Positions 22,046 through 33,239 of a stretch of DNA of 64,000 nt are shown in pieces. The translations under genes were made by a program, and so were the position numbers. The DNA lies in the NCBI GenBank assembly GCA_013339895.1, contig JABACO010000001.1:29428898-29492897 (forward strand), given 5' to 3'. The notes beneath the pieces are model-generated. The model was not told the origin of the DNA and ran no database searches. It saw only the letters and a program-made list of their open reading frames with translations. Position 1 is the stretch's first letter. Every line of letters starts with the position of its first letter. The stretch comes from Ephydatia muelleri (lineage: Eukaryota > Porifera > Demospongiae > Spongillida > Spongillidae).

Positions 22046-22486
22046 TTACTGTCAGTGCGTCCATAATTAAGAAAAATTAATAAACACCCTTGATGGGTGT
22101 CAATCACAAATAACTAGTTCGAATATAGAGAAATTCTGGGAGTGGGGGACTGCTCGTACGGTACTAAGAAGTCACAGAAGCCCAGTGAATTCGCAGATGT
22201 ACCAAGAAGATTCTGAAGCCAATGAAGCAAGCGCTATACCAATTAAGAAGACTACCTCTGATTACACACACTCAGTGATGACGTCACCTATAGCCAATAG
22301 TATGATACTAACAAATCCCAGAACTCGTTACTAAGAAGCCTCAGAAGCCAAGCGAGCTCGTGCCATGAAGACTTCAGTTTGAACAAGCTATATGTACGAA
22401 GAATAAGACAACGTATAATCCTTGATAAAACTGACTCAGTACCGTTACCTGTACACTATCCTCGCGCTCCTCGATTCAGTGATCTA

Positions 22487-22689
22487 ATTTAAGTTGTACC
22501 TTCTGTAAGATCCAGCTCATTAAGTCTTACTCGTGCTGTAACTGCGCATTCCGTGTTATCACATAGTTCACTGTCTTTACCTGGTTTGGGCAAATTTAAA
22601 GCTTGGCTTGGTTCTGATGATGCTAATGAAACTAAAAATGAGATCAGTATAACCCATGCAATTGCACAAACCTGATTCTTCATGTGCAC
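22487..22689 (-). CDS. Possible small secreted protein, unidentified
   Basis: A 66-codon frame starts with a hydrophobic signal-like segment (VCAIAWVILISFLVSLASS) followed by a polar part with two cysteines (ELCDNTEC). A GTAAAG after the PKPG codons could be a donor, so the C-terminus is uncertain. No family recognised. It lies just upstream of Kunitz gene 2 on the same strand. Confidence 0.3.
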
Positions 22690-22879
22690 AAAGGTCGATG
22701 TGGTGGTCAGCTGTTGGATTACATGTACGGGACTTTCCTAAATCAGTGGTAAAAAAAGAGATATACAATGAACAATAAAATTGAATTTAGTTTTGTCACT
22801 GTATAGCCTCTTGTCCCATTATAGGAAGACTCACTGGCACGAGGTGGTGAGATTAAAATATCTTTATCAGAGTGGTCAG

Positions 22880-23760
22880 TTATAGTGGTGTCCTTTTGAA
22901 AAGGAGGGAATGTACATGTTTAAGTGTGACGTGGAATATGTAGGCCGGTGAACTTACATCATTTGGTACATACACCCCAATAACCAGTCTCTTGCCTTTC
23001 TCAAACCCCTCGAGCTTCTCCATAAACCCGCCAAGGCTCCACGGACGTTGTTTGCTGAGAAGTGGCAGATTTGAGACATGGCCTCCGGCCATGACGAGGA
23101 GACACTTATTATAATTTGCGGCCTTCAGTTGTCCAGCAGCAGCGCTACAGCTTTGCGCAAAGTTGTATCGTAGTTATCTTCGTGCATGAACCCAGACACC
23201 CTGTACACTTCTCCTTGTCTTTTATACCCGTCCGACTTGCTTTTTTTCATTCTGCACACATTCATCGACATGAATAAAATCACTGCACTGGAAATGCCGA
23301 TATACATGCATTTGCATGACTTCAATTAACTGAGGTGGATGCAAAAAAAACCCAGGCATAGTGATATGCATAATAGCAGATCGCGCAACACTTAATAGCA
23401 AATGAAGTAGAAATACATGTGTATACGTTATCATTTCTGCCGGAGGTGACTTATACTGAAAACATCTTGCCATTTTCCTTTTCTTCTCTACTCCTCTTAG
23501 CAGCATTCGAGCCTGATGGATCTCCAGTTCTTTTGTTTTTGACATTGTCTTGGTATGCCGCACATGCACAGCCCTTCTATGGTGCTGACTTCTCTTAGGC
23601 CTCCCTTTCCTCCTGATCCACCTCATTTATAAAGCGACGCACCGCAGCACGGACCTGAGGTGTAAACGATGATCTCGACTTATCTTCGAGGACTTTTAGT
23701 CTCTCCTGCTAGTACTGTCCATGTCACATGTGAACACGATCGATGAAGGTGAATGATTCA
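22880..23760 (-). other. Unidentified coding-like pieces
   Basis: Minus-strand segments with protein-like composition occur in several frames: LKVLEDKSRSSFTPQVRAAV near 23,660-23,720, TKELEIHQARMLLRGVEKKR near 23,490, SGFMHEDNYDTTLRKAVALL near 23,140, and LLSKQRPWSLGGFMEKLEGF near 23,020. The last ends at a GTAAGT donor. They may be exons of one gene or a decayed element. Function unknown. Confidence 0.3.
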
Positions 23761-23833
23761 GTAATCTAATTATGAACAATTTATACACTCCCCTCCCACT
23801 CCCAATCCAATAATCAAGAGTCAATACTTATAA

Positions 23834-25483
23834 TTATGCAGGTAGAATGGAAGAAAGCATGCCGAGTAAATAGCAGTAAATGTCCCTACAGTTAGTGGGG
23901 CGTGATCTATCCTGTGTAAGTTGTACGATAGCAAGTAAGTGACTAGCCAAGGCACCAAATTCTTCAGGATAAAAACCTGGAGCATCACATCCATACTTCA
24001 CAAGCAAGAATGCCAGAACATCAGGATCAATATCCTGTTTGCAATCGTCTAGGTGAAGGAAGGAAGTATTATACTTATATGAAACATAAACACAACTGAC
24101 CTGAAAGTGTGTAAAGGTCATCAGGAACACCTCCAGGGCATACAGCACGTCTGTTGTACCGAATCCTGTGTTGATTCCACCTCTCCTTAAATTCATGCAA
24201 CTCCTTTCTCAGCAAAGGTCCAAATACATATGCTGCAATGTGCCTGTGATGATTTTAGAGTTAATAGAATGCTACAAGCATACTAAAACTCAGACTCACC
24301 TTTGGAGTGCGATGGTAGGGTCATAGAAACCATCCTCAACTAGTGACTGGCAATGACCACTATGCAAAATGGCAAGATAATTTGAGGTGCATTGTACCTT
24401 GAAAAGATCAATCCACCATGAGGTTTTGAAAGCCCTGAGTCTAGACCACCAGCTTTCAATACGCTGTGGGGTGTCAATGTTTATTAGCAAAAACTGTTCA
24501 CTTGGAAACATAGCCCATCGTATTTCTGACAGAGCTCCCAAACACAAAACTATTGCATCCAGCATGATGATCAGTATGATTATGTCGTAGTACCATCTGA
24601 CACAAGGCTATAATAGTCTTTACTGTTCCATGGTCACTTCGCATTCGTGAGGGACACCCTGATTTATAATGATTGCATTTGAGTTGCAAGTGTGTGGTGT
24701 GTGTGTATGCATGTGTATGCATGTGTATGTAGTGATAACAATGCATCACCCTCCCTATTGATTAACACCACATAGGCCAGATTAACACTATATCAACCTG
24801 CAGTCAAGATGGTCATGAGGGAAGAGGGAGTAGAGTGATGGGACATGGTATAGTGATATGAATCAATGATTGTGATATATAAGAGGATGGATATTGGACA
24901 GAGGAAGGGAGTTGCAAGAGAGCAATCAGTATAGACATGTGAAGGATGTAGAGACCTAGACGAGATAGAAATAGATTCATAGGAAGGCATGTGGGAAAGA
25001 GTGTGGAAAATGGTGAGAAGAGTCATAGTGCTGAAGAATCCATTGTGAAAGGGATAAGATGGCCATTTTGCAAAAAGGTAGGTACTGAAAAGAATTTATG
25101 CTAACCTTTTAGCTTAAGCAGTGCATCCAAGTAAAATGAAGCAACCACTTGAGGATCATTATTTGTGCTGGTCAACTCAAGCCAGATGATTTTTCTTGAA
25201 AATCTGTACACAGCAAGTTGCAATGAACTACGAACAAAATACTACATAACTTTACGCACCCATCAATGCAAGCATGTATAGGAAACCCATATGGTTTGAG
25301 CTTATCATAGCCATCAATATGCTAGCACCAGTTTGGACCCTAAAATGTTCCAAGGGTGATTTTTACAGTTAAGATTCATTAAGCACTAACCTGGTTCCAA
25401 TACCGTCTTCTTTGGAGCCTTCGCATCCTACGCTGACGTGACCCAGCAGGGTCCATTACGGCAAGGAGCATCATTACTGTAGC
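23834..25483 (-). pseudogene. Integrase-core (DDE) protein gene, spliced, one internal stop
   Basis: Six exons splice in one frame: 25,260-25,339, 25,106-25,203, 24,510-24,658, 24,300-24,463, 24,101-24,243 and 23,834-24,048. A likely earlier exon ends at 25,391 (RRLQRRRYWNQ). The protein shows HIDGYDKLKPYGFPIHACID, RKIIWLEL, a SDHGT motif and RIESWWSRLR, giving the Asp-Asp-Glu triad of an integrase-like fold. This is the uncharacterised animal and fungal integrase-core family with a WWS...WW signature. Family members have tryptophan before HIDG; here it is TAG (25,322-25,324). A downstream acceptor at that same TAG could skip it. Otherwise the gene is fully open, so it is young or still used. 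Confidence 0.6.
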
Positions 25484-25904
25484 CCTATAATAAGGTATCA
25501 GTATAGCCACATGTGCACACCAGCAACAATGCACCCCAGAGTCAATAACCGTTTCGTTTTATAACCATATTTGATTTGCAGTAGTCACCACATGGCTCGA
25601 TAACCCAACAAACAGATGTTTTTAGCTCATGCTGAAATATCAAAATAGTCATAAACTAATGGTGTATCTAACAGGCAACCTACCCTTATTGCGTCGTACA
25701 CAACCGACAGCTGTGTTTCACACACATTCCGCCGTTTTAAACCCATGCATTGTTGCAAGTTTCTGTTTCAACCATGTCAGCCTGTAACAACTACACTAAG
25801 TACATCATGCACATATTTACACACCACTCACAATGCAGACAGACATGCATTGATACAGACACACAAATCTCCCTCTGTGTGTGCGCCACATGCACAACAC
25901 ACTC

Positions 25905-25908
25905 ACAT

Positions 25909-25971
<63 letters not shown>

Positions 25972-26005
25972 CACGCACAGACGCACACACACGCACAATC
26001 ACACA
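25905..26005. repeat. CA microsatellite
   Basis: About 100 bp of CA dinucleotides with AAACAC and GCACAG interruptions, adjacent to a hAT-like end. Frames through it are artefacts. Confidence 0.9.
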
Positions 26006-26011
26006 ATGTAG

Positions 26012-26994
26012 CAGGGGCGCCGGAAGGTATAAAACATTGGTCCGGCAAATTAATAAATAATTCGGTGGGTGGAGACGCAGGGGTGGGTCCGGGAGGGGGT
26101 TCAACCCCCTCCCGCCCAGCTAGGGGGCATGGGGGAGCGCTGTAAGCTCCCCGCCCCAGAAGCTTTGCAAGTTGTGCGTTATTAATGTCCTAAACCATAA
26201 GGAATTTCACCAGTTCGCAGGTTCGCCGCCCAAAAATCACGGCAATGAATTCGAAATTGCGATTGCGATTGTACATTTTAAATGCTTATTGGGGTGCGGC
26301 TCGTTATTAAATGAGAGACGATTACACAAAGATACATGCAATTATATTTATGCACCAAATAACGTTTTACTTGATCATTTATTCAGTTCAGACGCGTCCA
26401 AAAAGCCGAAGCCTATGGTCATTTCCTTGAATGAATTCCTCGGCAATATCATCCATCTTTCCAGTTTTTGAAGCCTTTGCTTATGAAAGCTGGGTCGCGT
26501 TTGGTACTTGCCAAAAACTTATTTCCAAGCTCTGCCTTCATACATATGTAGCAGTATGCTGCATCAGTAGAAGTATAGTAATGGAGCCAGCTGTATGTTT
26601 CACACCATTCGGCTCGAAACGAGCGCATCTGGCCCTTCGATCCAAAGGCACGCTTAGGTAAAAGAAAAGACTTCGGGGGGTGAAATTTCTCTGGCATCGA
26701 TACAATCGATAAGCCAGTGGGCTTAGTCGAAGAGGACGATGGTAGCGATGACGACAGGTGCTGATCCATTAGTTACAGTAATTTTATTTAATGCGATAAT
26801 TAACTGGCTGCATTTATGTAGCGATAATTTATGCGTGCGCGTACATACACATGTATGTATGTATGCTGCGTTTTATATTCACAGCAGCTAACAGTACCTA
26901 GTACATCTTTGTGTTTAGTTTTAATAATAATATATATATTTTTAAATATTGGTCCGGCAATTGCCGGACCTGCCCCCCCGGCTCCGGCGCCCGT
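26012..26994 (-). mobile_element. hAT-like nonautonomous remnant
   Basis: The left end begins CAGGGGCGCCGGA, and the right end is the complement of CACGGGCGCCGGAG. Both are followed inward by a GGTCCGGCAA motif. TGTAG flanks each side, though a full 8-bp duplication is not clear. The interior encodes a TTF-type zinc finger fragment on the minus strand. Confidence 0.5.
26449..26769 (-). pseudogene. TTF-type zinc finger N-terminus of a hAT transposase
   Basis: A 106-codon frame has PEKFHPPKSFLLPKRAF, then FRAEWCETYSWLHYYTSTDA, AYCYICMKAE and FISKGFKNWKDG. This order (W...F.WLHY, CxxC, GF.NWK) matches the TTF-type zinc finger at the start of many hAT-family transposases and ZMYM-like proteins. 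The catalytic part is absent. Related scraps lie at 41,250-41,440 and 46,226-46,382. Confidence 0.55.
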
Positions 26995-27284
26995 GTGTAG
27001 GCCTATGTCATACCCGACTGCAACGTGATGGACTGTGCGCAGATACGTCAAAATCACGCCTGTATTTTTGTGCTGTCTCCAGTATTTTAAGATAAGCCCT
27101 GCATGGAGATTGGTTACTTGGCTTCATAGTGAACACGCAGTGTCGGTACGTACCTTCAACTGCACGGTCTTCTCGGTGCATTCCTCCAGCCAGACACGTT
27201 TGTACGTTTCTCCCTTAGCGGCTACGTGAACTCGCCTGGTCGATAGTTTTAATAGTTATAGGCCCTATAATGTTTTGTGTTTAA

Positions 27285-27455
27285 AATGACTGAAGTGCAA
27301 TGTTTTAGAACGACTTATGTGCAATGTTTTAGAACGACTTACGGTCGTTGCAACGTATGACGTGATTTGTTTAATGTTAATATCGATGTTATGTCCGGAC
27401 ACGCAAACCGCCTTTTGTTTAATGTCCGGACACGCAAATCGCGTTTTGTTATTTG
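27285..27455 (+). repeat. Two short tandem duplications
   Basis: A 30-bp unit containing GCAATGTTTTAGAACGACTT occurs twice in a row, then a unit with TAATGTCCGGACACGCAAA occurs twice about 45 bp apart. No gene seen from 27,000 to 27,790. Confidence 0.7.
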
Positions 27456-27794
27456 TTTAAACCCGAAACCCGTGTTAGTGGTCAGTGTATAACCACAAAA
27501 CCGGTAGTCTGCTCTCATTGAACGCGTGGAAATTAGGCCCTACGCCCAGAAATTTTGAAATGGTTGCTAGGTCCCATAGCAACGAACCGGACAACCGATG
27601 TCCTTAGGGGAATGTGAAGTACACAAAGTACGCGAAATGCAATAAGCAGTTTAACGCCACCCTATGAGTGACAAGCACCTTTGAACCGTATATAAAGCAA
27701 AAATCAAGTTACCTTATGATGTGAACCGTGGCTTTTTAGCGCTCGAAAGCCAATAGTACCATTTGCGAGATCGGAGACCTCGTGGATTCAACAA

Positions 27795-28010
27795 ACTATA
27801 CCGACGCTCGGACACAAGGTATGACCAACTCTCTGGGAAGGGCTGACATCATAGCTAGCCTGAGGCCCTGACACTTCTCCCTCCTTCTCTGGCATTTTAG
27901 TCGCTTCTGAGGGCGACACAATGCATCGTGATAGTGCGTCTGCGTTTGCATTCGCTTGACCCCTACGATAGCCAACTGTAAACTGGAATGGTTGTAAGGC
28001 CAGGACTCTC
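27795..28010 (-). pseudogene. Ty3/gypsy RNase H fragment
   Basis: The minus strand encodes LALQPFQFTVGYRRGQANAN followed by ADALSR, the C-terminal end of the reverse-transcriptase RNase H domain in gypsy-type pol. Upstream pol sequence is replaced by the minisatellite, which is joined in frame (SPAAGVMRVLALQPF). A connector continues about 45 residues with no integrase seen. Confidence 0.6.
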
Positions 28011-28850
28011 ATCACCCCGGCGGCAGGACTCTTTCCTCCCCGGCGGCAGGACTCTTTCCTCCCCGGTAGCAGGACTCTTTCCTCCCCGGCGGCAGGACTC
28101 TTTCCTCCCCGGTGGCAGGACTCTTTCCTCCCGGCGGCAGGACTCTTTCCTCCCCGGCGGCAGGACTCTTTCCTCCCCGGCAACAGGACTCTTTCCTCCC
28201 CGGCAGCAGGACTCTCACCTCCCCGGCGGCGGCGGCAGGACTCTTTCCTCCCCGGCGGCAGGACTCTTTCCTCCCCGGCGGCAGAACACTTTCCTCCCCG
28301 GACTCTTTCCTCCCCGGTGGCAGGACTCTTTCCTCCCCGGCGGCAGAACTCTTTCCTCCCCGGCGGCAGGACTCTCACCTCCCCGGCGGCAGGACTCTCT
28401 CCTCCCCGGCGGCAGGACTCTCACCTCCCCGGCGGCAGGACTCTTTCCTCCCCGGCGGCAGAACTATTTCCTCCCCGGACTCTTTCCTCCGGTGGCAGGA
28501 CTCTTTCCTCCCCGGTGGCAGAACTCTTTCCTCCCCGGCGGCAGGACTCTCACCTCCCCGGCGGCAGGACTCTCTCTTCCCCGGCGGCAGGACTCTCACC
28601 TCCCGGCGGCAGGACTCTTTCCTCCCCGGCGGCAGGACTCTTTCCTCCCCGGTAGCAGGACTCTTTCCTCCCCGGCGGCAGGACTCTTTCCTCCCCGGTG
28701 GCAGGACTCTTTCCTCCCGGCGGCAGGACTCTTTCCTCCCCGGCGGCAGGACTCTTTCCTCCCCGGCAACAGGACTCTTTCCTCCCCGGCAGCAGGACTC
28801 TCACCTCCCCGGCGGCGGCGGCAGGACTCTTTCCTCCCCGGCGGCATAAT
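28010..28850. repeat. 23-bp GC-rich minisatellite with higher-order repeat
   Basis: About 36 copies of a unit containing GGCGGCAGGACTCTTTCCTC. Variant units (GGTAGC, GGCAACA, GGCGGCGGCGG, CTCTCACC) repeat in the same order at about 28,060-28,240 and 28,655-28,830, so a block of roughly 590 bp was itself duplicated. Because 23 is not a multiple of three, the frame rotates each unit and stays open on both strands without being a gene. Confidence 0.85.
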
Positions 28851-28859
28851 AAAGTAAGT

Positions 28860-29139
28860 AGAAATACCTTACTTATTTGGGTAAAGACTAGCGATGACGA
28901 ATTTTCTGAAGTGGTTTTATAACCTCTTGAAATCGGCCATTTTTTCGTAACATAGGCCTATGTACGAGTATATACAGCGGTATATATTTACAGAATTATT
29001 AAGTTTTGGTTTCAGAAATTATTCCACCCTTTAAGGAGGCCAACAGATACATCCAGATTGCCTTCTGCATGGCTATGCTATTGAGCTTAAAAGGTGATGT
29101 AGGAGCACATATATGTACAACTGATTAAAATGAGCAGGG
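28860..29139. other. No gene seen
   Basis: AT-rich spacer between the minisatellite and the N-RAG-like gene. No supported feature. Confidence 0.4.
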
Positions 29140-32100
29140 CTAGGTTTGTGTTAACTTTATTCTCTTTGTTGGTGGAGGAATAGCAGCAACTATTTGTGGC
29201 TCTATACTTAAAAGGTGATCTTTTACTATGCACTGCAACTGTTTTACTCCGTCTTTTATGGGTGCAAATGCCAGGGCTAGTCGATTAAATTTTGCATGAA
29301 TCGACTCAGCACCATGTTCACCTAGTAGCCCAAAAACAACATAGGTGGCATTTGCCCATTGTGTGGCATGGTCTTCCAGCAAATGCATTTTGATTGTTGT
29401 TGTAGCATCTGAAAATGTCCCACGAAAGAAGGCCATAAACTCATGAACAAAAAAGCACACCATCAAAGGTCAGAAGTGAATAAATTACAAAAATGTTACT
29501 TACGCTGTCTAATGCATGCACATGTGCTTCCTCTATAAATTTTTGATCGCAAATGTTGTGCATTTTCCAAATAAGGAAAATGCAGTAATGAACTGTGCCA
29601 TTTTCTCTGCTACTTCTTCCGATCGGTGGGGCAGTTTCTGTAGTGTCATTTCAGAGATGGATGTGCACAATTTCTGGATGTTGGGTAACTGAAAATGTTA
29701 CTGGATTATTCATATGCATATATATCCATGTGTGTGTGTACTATAACTTTAGTGCTTTGTGAACATGATTTCCAATAAATGCACCCCCAAAATACTGCTG
29801 GCGTTGCACTCCAATTTCCTGCAAAGCACTATCAAGCCTCTTAACAAAGGGCCCTTCTTTTTCATTAAACCCCTTCTTCACTGCTGCTCTGCATTTTCTA
29901 ACCTCTGTTTCCTACGGTGAATAAAAATCTTTTGTATTCCTCTACTACTATACACATTCGAACTTACAAGTGCCTTGACATGTTTTTTTTTGTCTGCAGC
30001 TTGTTTCAGGAGGTTCACAGCTCGTGGATTTCTCTCTGCACCACCAACCAAGACCACATATGTTGCCATTTGCTGAAAATTTTCCTGTGCTTGCTGGGCT
30101 TCTTCACGCTCAGCTTGAAGCAGTGGAAGATTCTGCAGCTCCAAGCTGTATTTTGAAAAGCTGGATGAGTCAACATCAGTTGCATGCAATGCAAGCTCGA
30201 GATCCATACAGCTTCCAGCAAATTGAACATTTTGGTGAAGATGCCCAATGTAATATGGAGGCCAGGTGGACAGACCTATTTAAGTGATGCATGTGAGTTA
30301 TGTGCTCAATATTGGATACACATGTATGCACTTGTGAAACTGGGATGTCAAAAATAGGTGGTGAGATGCAGTTATAAAACTTCTGTGCATCTCTTTTGAT
30401 GCTCCCTGCCGAGACATAGCGCTGATGGTCAGCACGCATAGTCTCAAGGGTCCTCTGAGCTGCATGTCCTCGGACTGATAAAGGGGTAGCCATCATCTCA
30501 CTATGGATGATGCAATATGGACACGGGTAGCATCCTATTGCATGTTTATAATGTTACTGACACTGAAAATAGTAATGCCCATCTACCACTTGCTCCGGAT
30601 AATCGATACATTTTGGACAAAAACTCAAAGTCCCCACATGTGAATATCTTGATTGTATACTGTCTGCAATTATGCAATGATTTATTATTGACAAGCATAA
30701 TTAAACAAATTCTAACCTCCATTTCATTCCATTAAGATGTTCTACCTGGTCTTTGAAACGGTCAAGTGCTGCATGGAGATTGGTGACACTGTCCCCAGCT
30801 GCGAAGCAGCAAAACACACATGTGTTGTGGACAGAATTGGGAGTGGCAATATTGACAATTTGGAAATTCATTTTGAACGTTCCACCGCCCTTGTCCCCTC
30901 ATATCTTTATCCACACCTCACTGGCAGGTATGAATCCTTCATGCCAGGTAAGCCTTCTTGTCCTGCATGAAAAGTTGCATGTGAAAATGTTGGTTGGTAT
31001 CTTGTCTAAACTCATTACCTCTCATTCTCTTCTAAGAGGTGGACAACCTTTGCAACTAGCTCTGGAATATATTTTAGAGGAGCTCCTTTGATTTCCTCTC
31101 CACCCGAGGGAAGCATAAAGGAAAAAGGTGCAAGCTCTCCTTTCAGATTATCACTGACGATTTGTTTAGAAATTTCTCTCATTCTCTCCTCACCAGCCAG
31201 TGAAATGCCTGAAGATTTGAGCCACCTGAAAAAAGCAGTGATTTATGATTGCTGCTACGTTTTGCCTATTGTATGTATAACGTCTAAGAAGTCGTAATTT
31301 ATTCCAGGGAATTACAAGACCGGCTTTTATTGCCAAAACTTCAGCTGCCCCAACAGCTATGGTGGAAGAGATGTCTGTTATCTGCAACAAAGCTCTTCTT
31401 TCTTCATCATTGAGTACAAGGACTTCGTTCTGAATGAGGGCAGATGGTTCTCCTCCACTGACTATGCTTCGCATGCACGGTCTGCATCTCAGAGCATCTC
31501 ATTTTCACAGTCCTTGAACTAACAGCTGTAGTCGGGTTTCGGGCCTTGGTCACTTGAAAGAATGTCATTGGCTAAAGTGAGGATACAATATTATGCAACA
31601 TTATACTTAACTGTTCCTCCTGTTGCAAGATGTATGATACCCTTTTCTGTACTGGTTGAGATTGCCTTCTTCAATAGTACTACAGCTTCCCTTTCTTCAT
31701 TAGGAGTAAGAGATGGTGTGCACTTGTGCGCTTCATAAGCATCTGCCTTCACATCTCTGCTGCAGCTGACACAATGCACCAGAATATCTGCTAAAAACAG
31801 AAATATCAGGTTTGATGCTGGCCTTATCCGTGATGAAAGCAAGGGGCCATCATCCGAGCAACAAGGGCAGTTCTCAGCACCTGTTGCTGCTACCCACTCA
31901 ACTATGCACTTGGTGCATACCAGTGCATTGCATGGGAGCTCGAGTGGCTGTGTCAGAAGATTAGAACACAGTTGACACTTGAGCTGGCTTAAAACAGACG
32001 AGCTATTCTGGCTTGCAACAGGTGGACAATGATCATGAGAGAAGATTGGAGGAGGGGCATCTTCCAAAGATAATCTATGAAAATATTGGGTGTGACCCTT

Positions 32101-32525
32101 GGTTGGCAGCCTCTACCAACAGTTGATCTCCTCACATGTCCTCTCTCACTTTTACTGAAGTGCTCACACACCTGCATGTGTGTATTATGAAGTCATGCAT
32201 GCTAGAAGCTCTTTATTATGTATATGTACCGTGCTTTCTTCATCGGCATGCTTCTGCCACTGAAATGGGATTACAGCACACCTGTGATATACCCCTCTGT
32301 CAAAGCATGGATGGTTCTTTGCATGGAATGCTTGCAACATATACAGAAACGTTCAGGATGTATGCTGATATCATCAGTAGAGGTGTTTATGCTAAATGCA
32401 ATTTGCAGATTATCTGTAAATGGTTTGCAATCATAGCTGGCTGTTTGCTTGTGTTTACGCATTCTTAAGCGTTGTCCACACACTCTGCAGTGCTTGGGCA
32501 CTTGCTGGATGTGGTAATCCATGCC
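29140..32525 (-). pseudogene. RAG1 N-terminal-like (N-RAG type) multi-exon gene, disrupted
   Basis: The first exon (about 32,293-32,525) encodes HCRVCGQRL...SYDC...IHPERFCICC, matching the zinc-binding CRICG...IHPTxFC..C region of vertebrate RAG1. The second piece (32,085-32,163) has KSERGHVRRSTVGRG. The third (31,612-32,074) has a RING-like finger (LKCQLCSNLLTQPLELPCNA, CTKCIVEW, CPCC), then CVSCSRDVKADAYEAHKC. Downstream pieces show SIVSGGEPSALIQ (31,470), KGGGTFKMNFQIVNIATPNS (30,870), HAAQRTLETM (30,450), a Gln/Glu-rich coiled segment (30,060-30,200), LLEDHATQWANATYVVFGLL and GEHGAESIHAKFNRL (29,300). The C-terminal body is not the RAG1 core but matches a widespread uncharacterised protein family. 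A TGA at 30,899-30,901 falls just before the GDKGGGTFK motif, and frames shift near 31,480, so it is probably inactive. Confidence 0.65.
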
Positions 32526-32549
32526 TGTAATTACATACATGTGCATTTA

Positions 32550-33235
32550 TTACAACAACCATGTCGATTATTCATGAAAAACGACTGCCTTGTTTGGGAC
32601 GACAGAAAATGCGTCACTAATTAGTGTGTGATAATTCTAACAGTCACATTTCTCTTAGTCATTACTGTTTTAAGCTTACCTTCTGGATTAGTGCACGAAG
32701 TCCACTCGACCGAATTTAGTAACCACCCCTCCAAAATGATTGCCGCGTGGCGTTATGTAAACAGCATGCGCATACCATTGTCGTGTGACGTGGAGAGTGC
32801 TTGTACAGTGGCGATATAAATACAATAAGTGCGGTGTTTGAATCAATTTTCGTATTTTGATTCGCTGGTTCTGCTGAGTCGTTATCAGCTTCGAAACATG
32901 GATACGCAGTAATGAGGCGTCTGTTTTCAATTATCGAGGTACATACCGTAACGTTCTAATTGTAAACCTAAGTTCCAGCCGCATACAACCGTGACGTGTA
33001 ATGCGCAAAACCCACAAGTGTGCAGTGTTTGCTCGCGACCTCCAGGGCCACGGTAGATAACCCTTTTAAACTACAACAAAACAAACACCTCGTCCTACAA
33101 ACTACAAACCCGTAGAAAACCTGGATCACACTAACCCTTTCTCAGATCAAGCCCACCACAGGTCGGCCTAACCTTTCAAGAGATGGAATGCGCCTTATAC
33201 GGTACAACAATGAACATCTCTCGTTTCTTATACTT
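32550..33235. other. No gene seen
   Basis: Spacer between the N-RAG-like gene and the Penelope-like fragment. The stretch 32,810-33,060 has no protein-like frame. It may hold the promoter of the minus-strand gene. Confidence 0.4.
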
Positions 33236-33239
33236 CTGG

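Larger units (their letters stand above)
18785..22480 (+). repeat. Segmental duplication unit 2
   Basis: Homologous to 13,330-18,430 in direct orientation. It lacks the region containing the 15,590 MITE. It has gained a palindromic element at 19,966-20,047, a BED-finger element at 20,188-20,496, poly-G/poly-C tracts near 19,047-19,112 and 19,374-19,391, an AC microsatellite at 19,431-19,462, and a 55-bp palindrome in a Kunitz intron. Confidence 0.8.

Noticed and set aside
27788-28857. Long RRGGKSPAAGEERVLPPG and FLPGGRTLSSP frames
   Set aside because: They translate the 23-bp minisatellite on both strands. Only the gypsy RNase H end at 27,795-28,010 has homology-like sequence.
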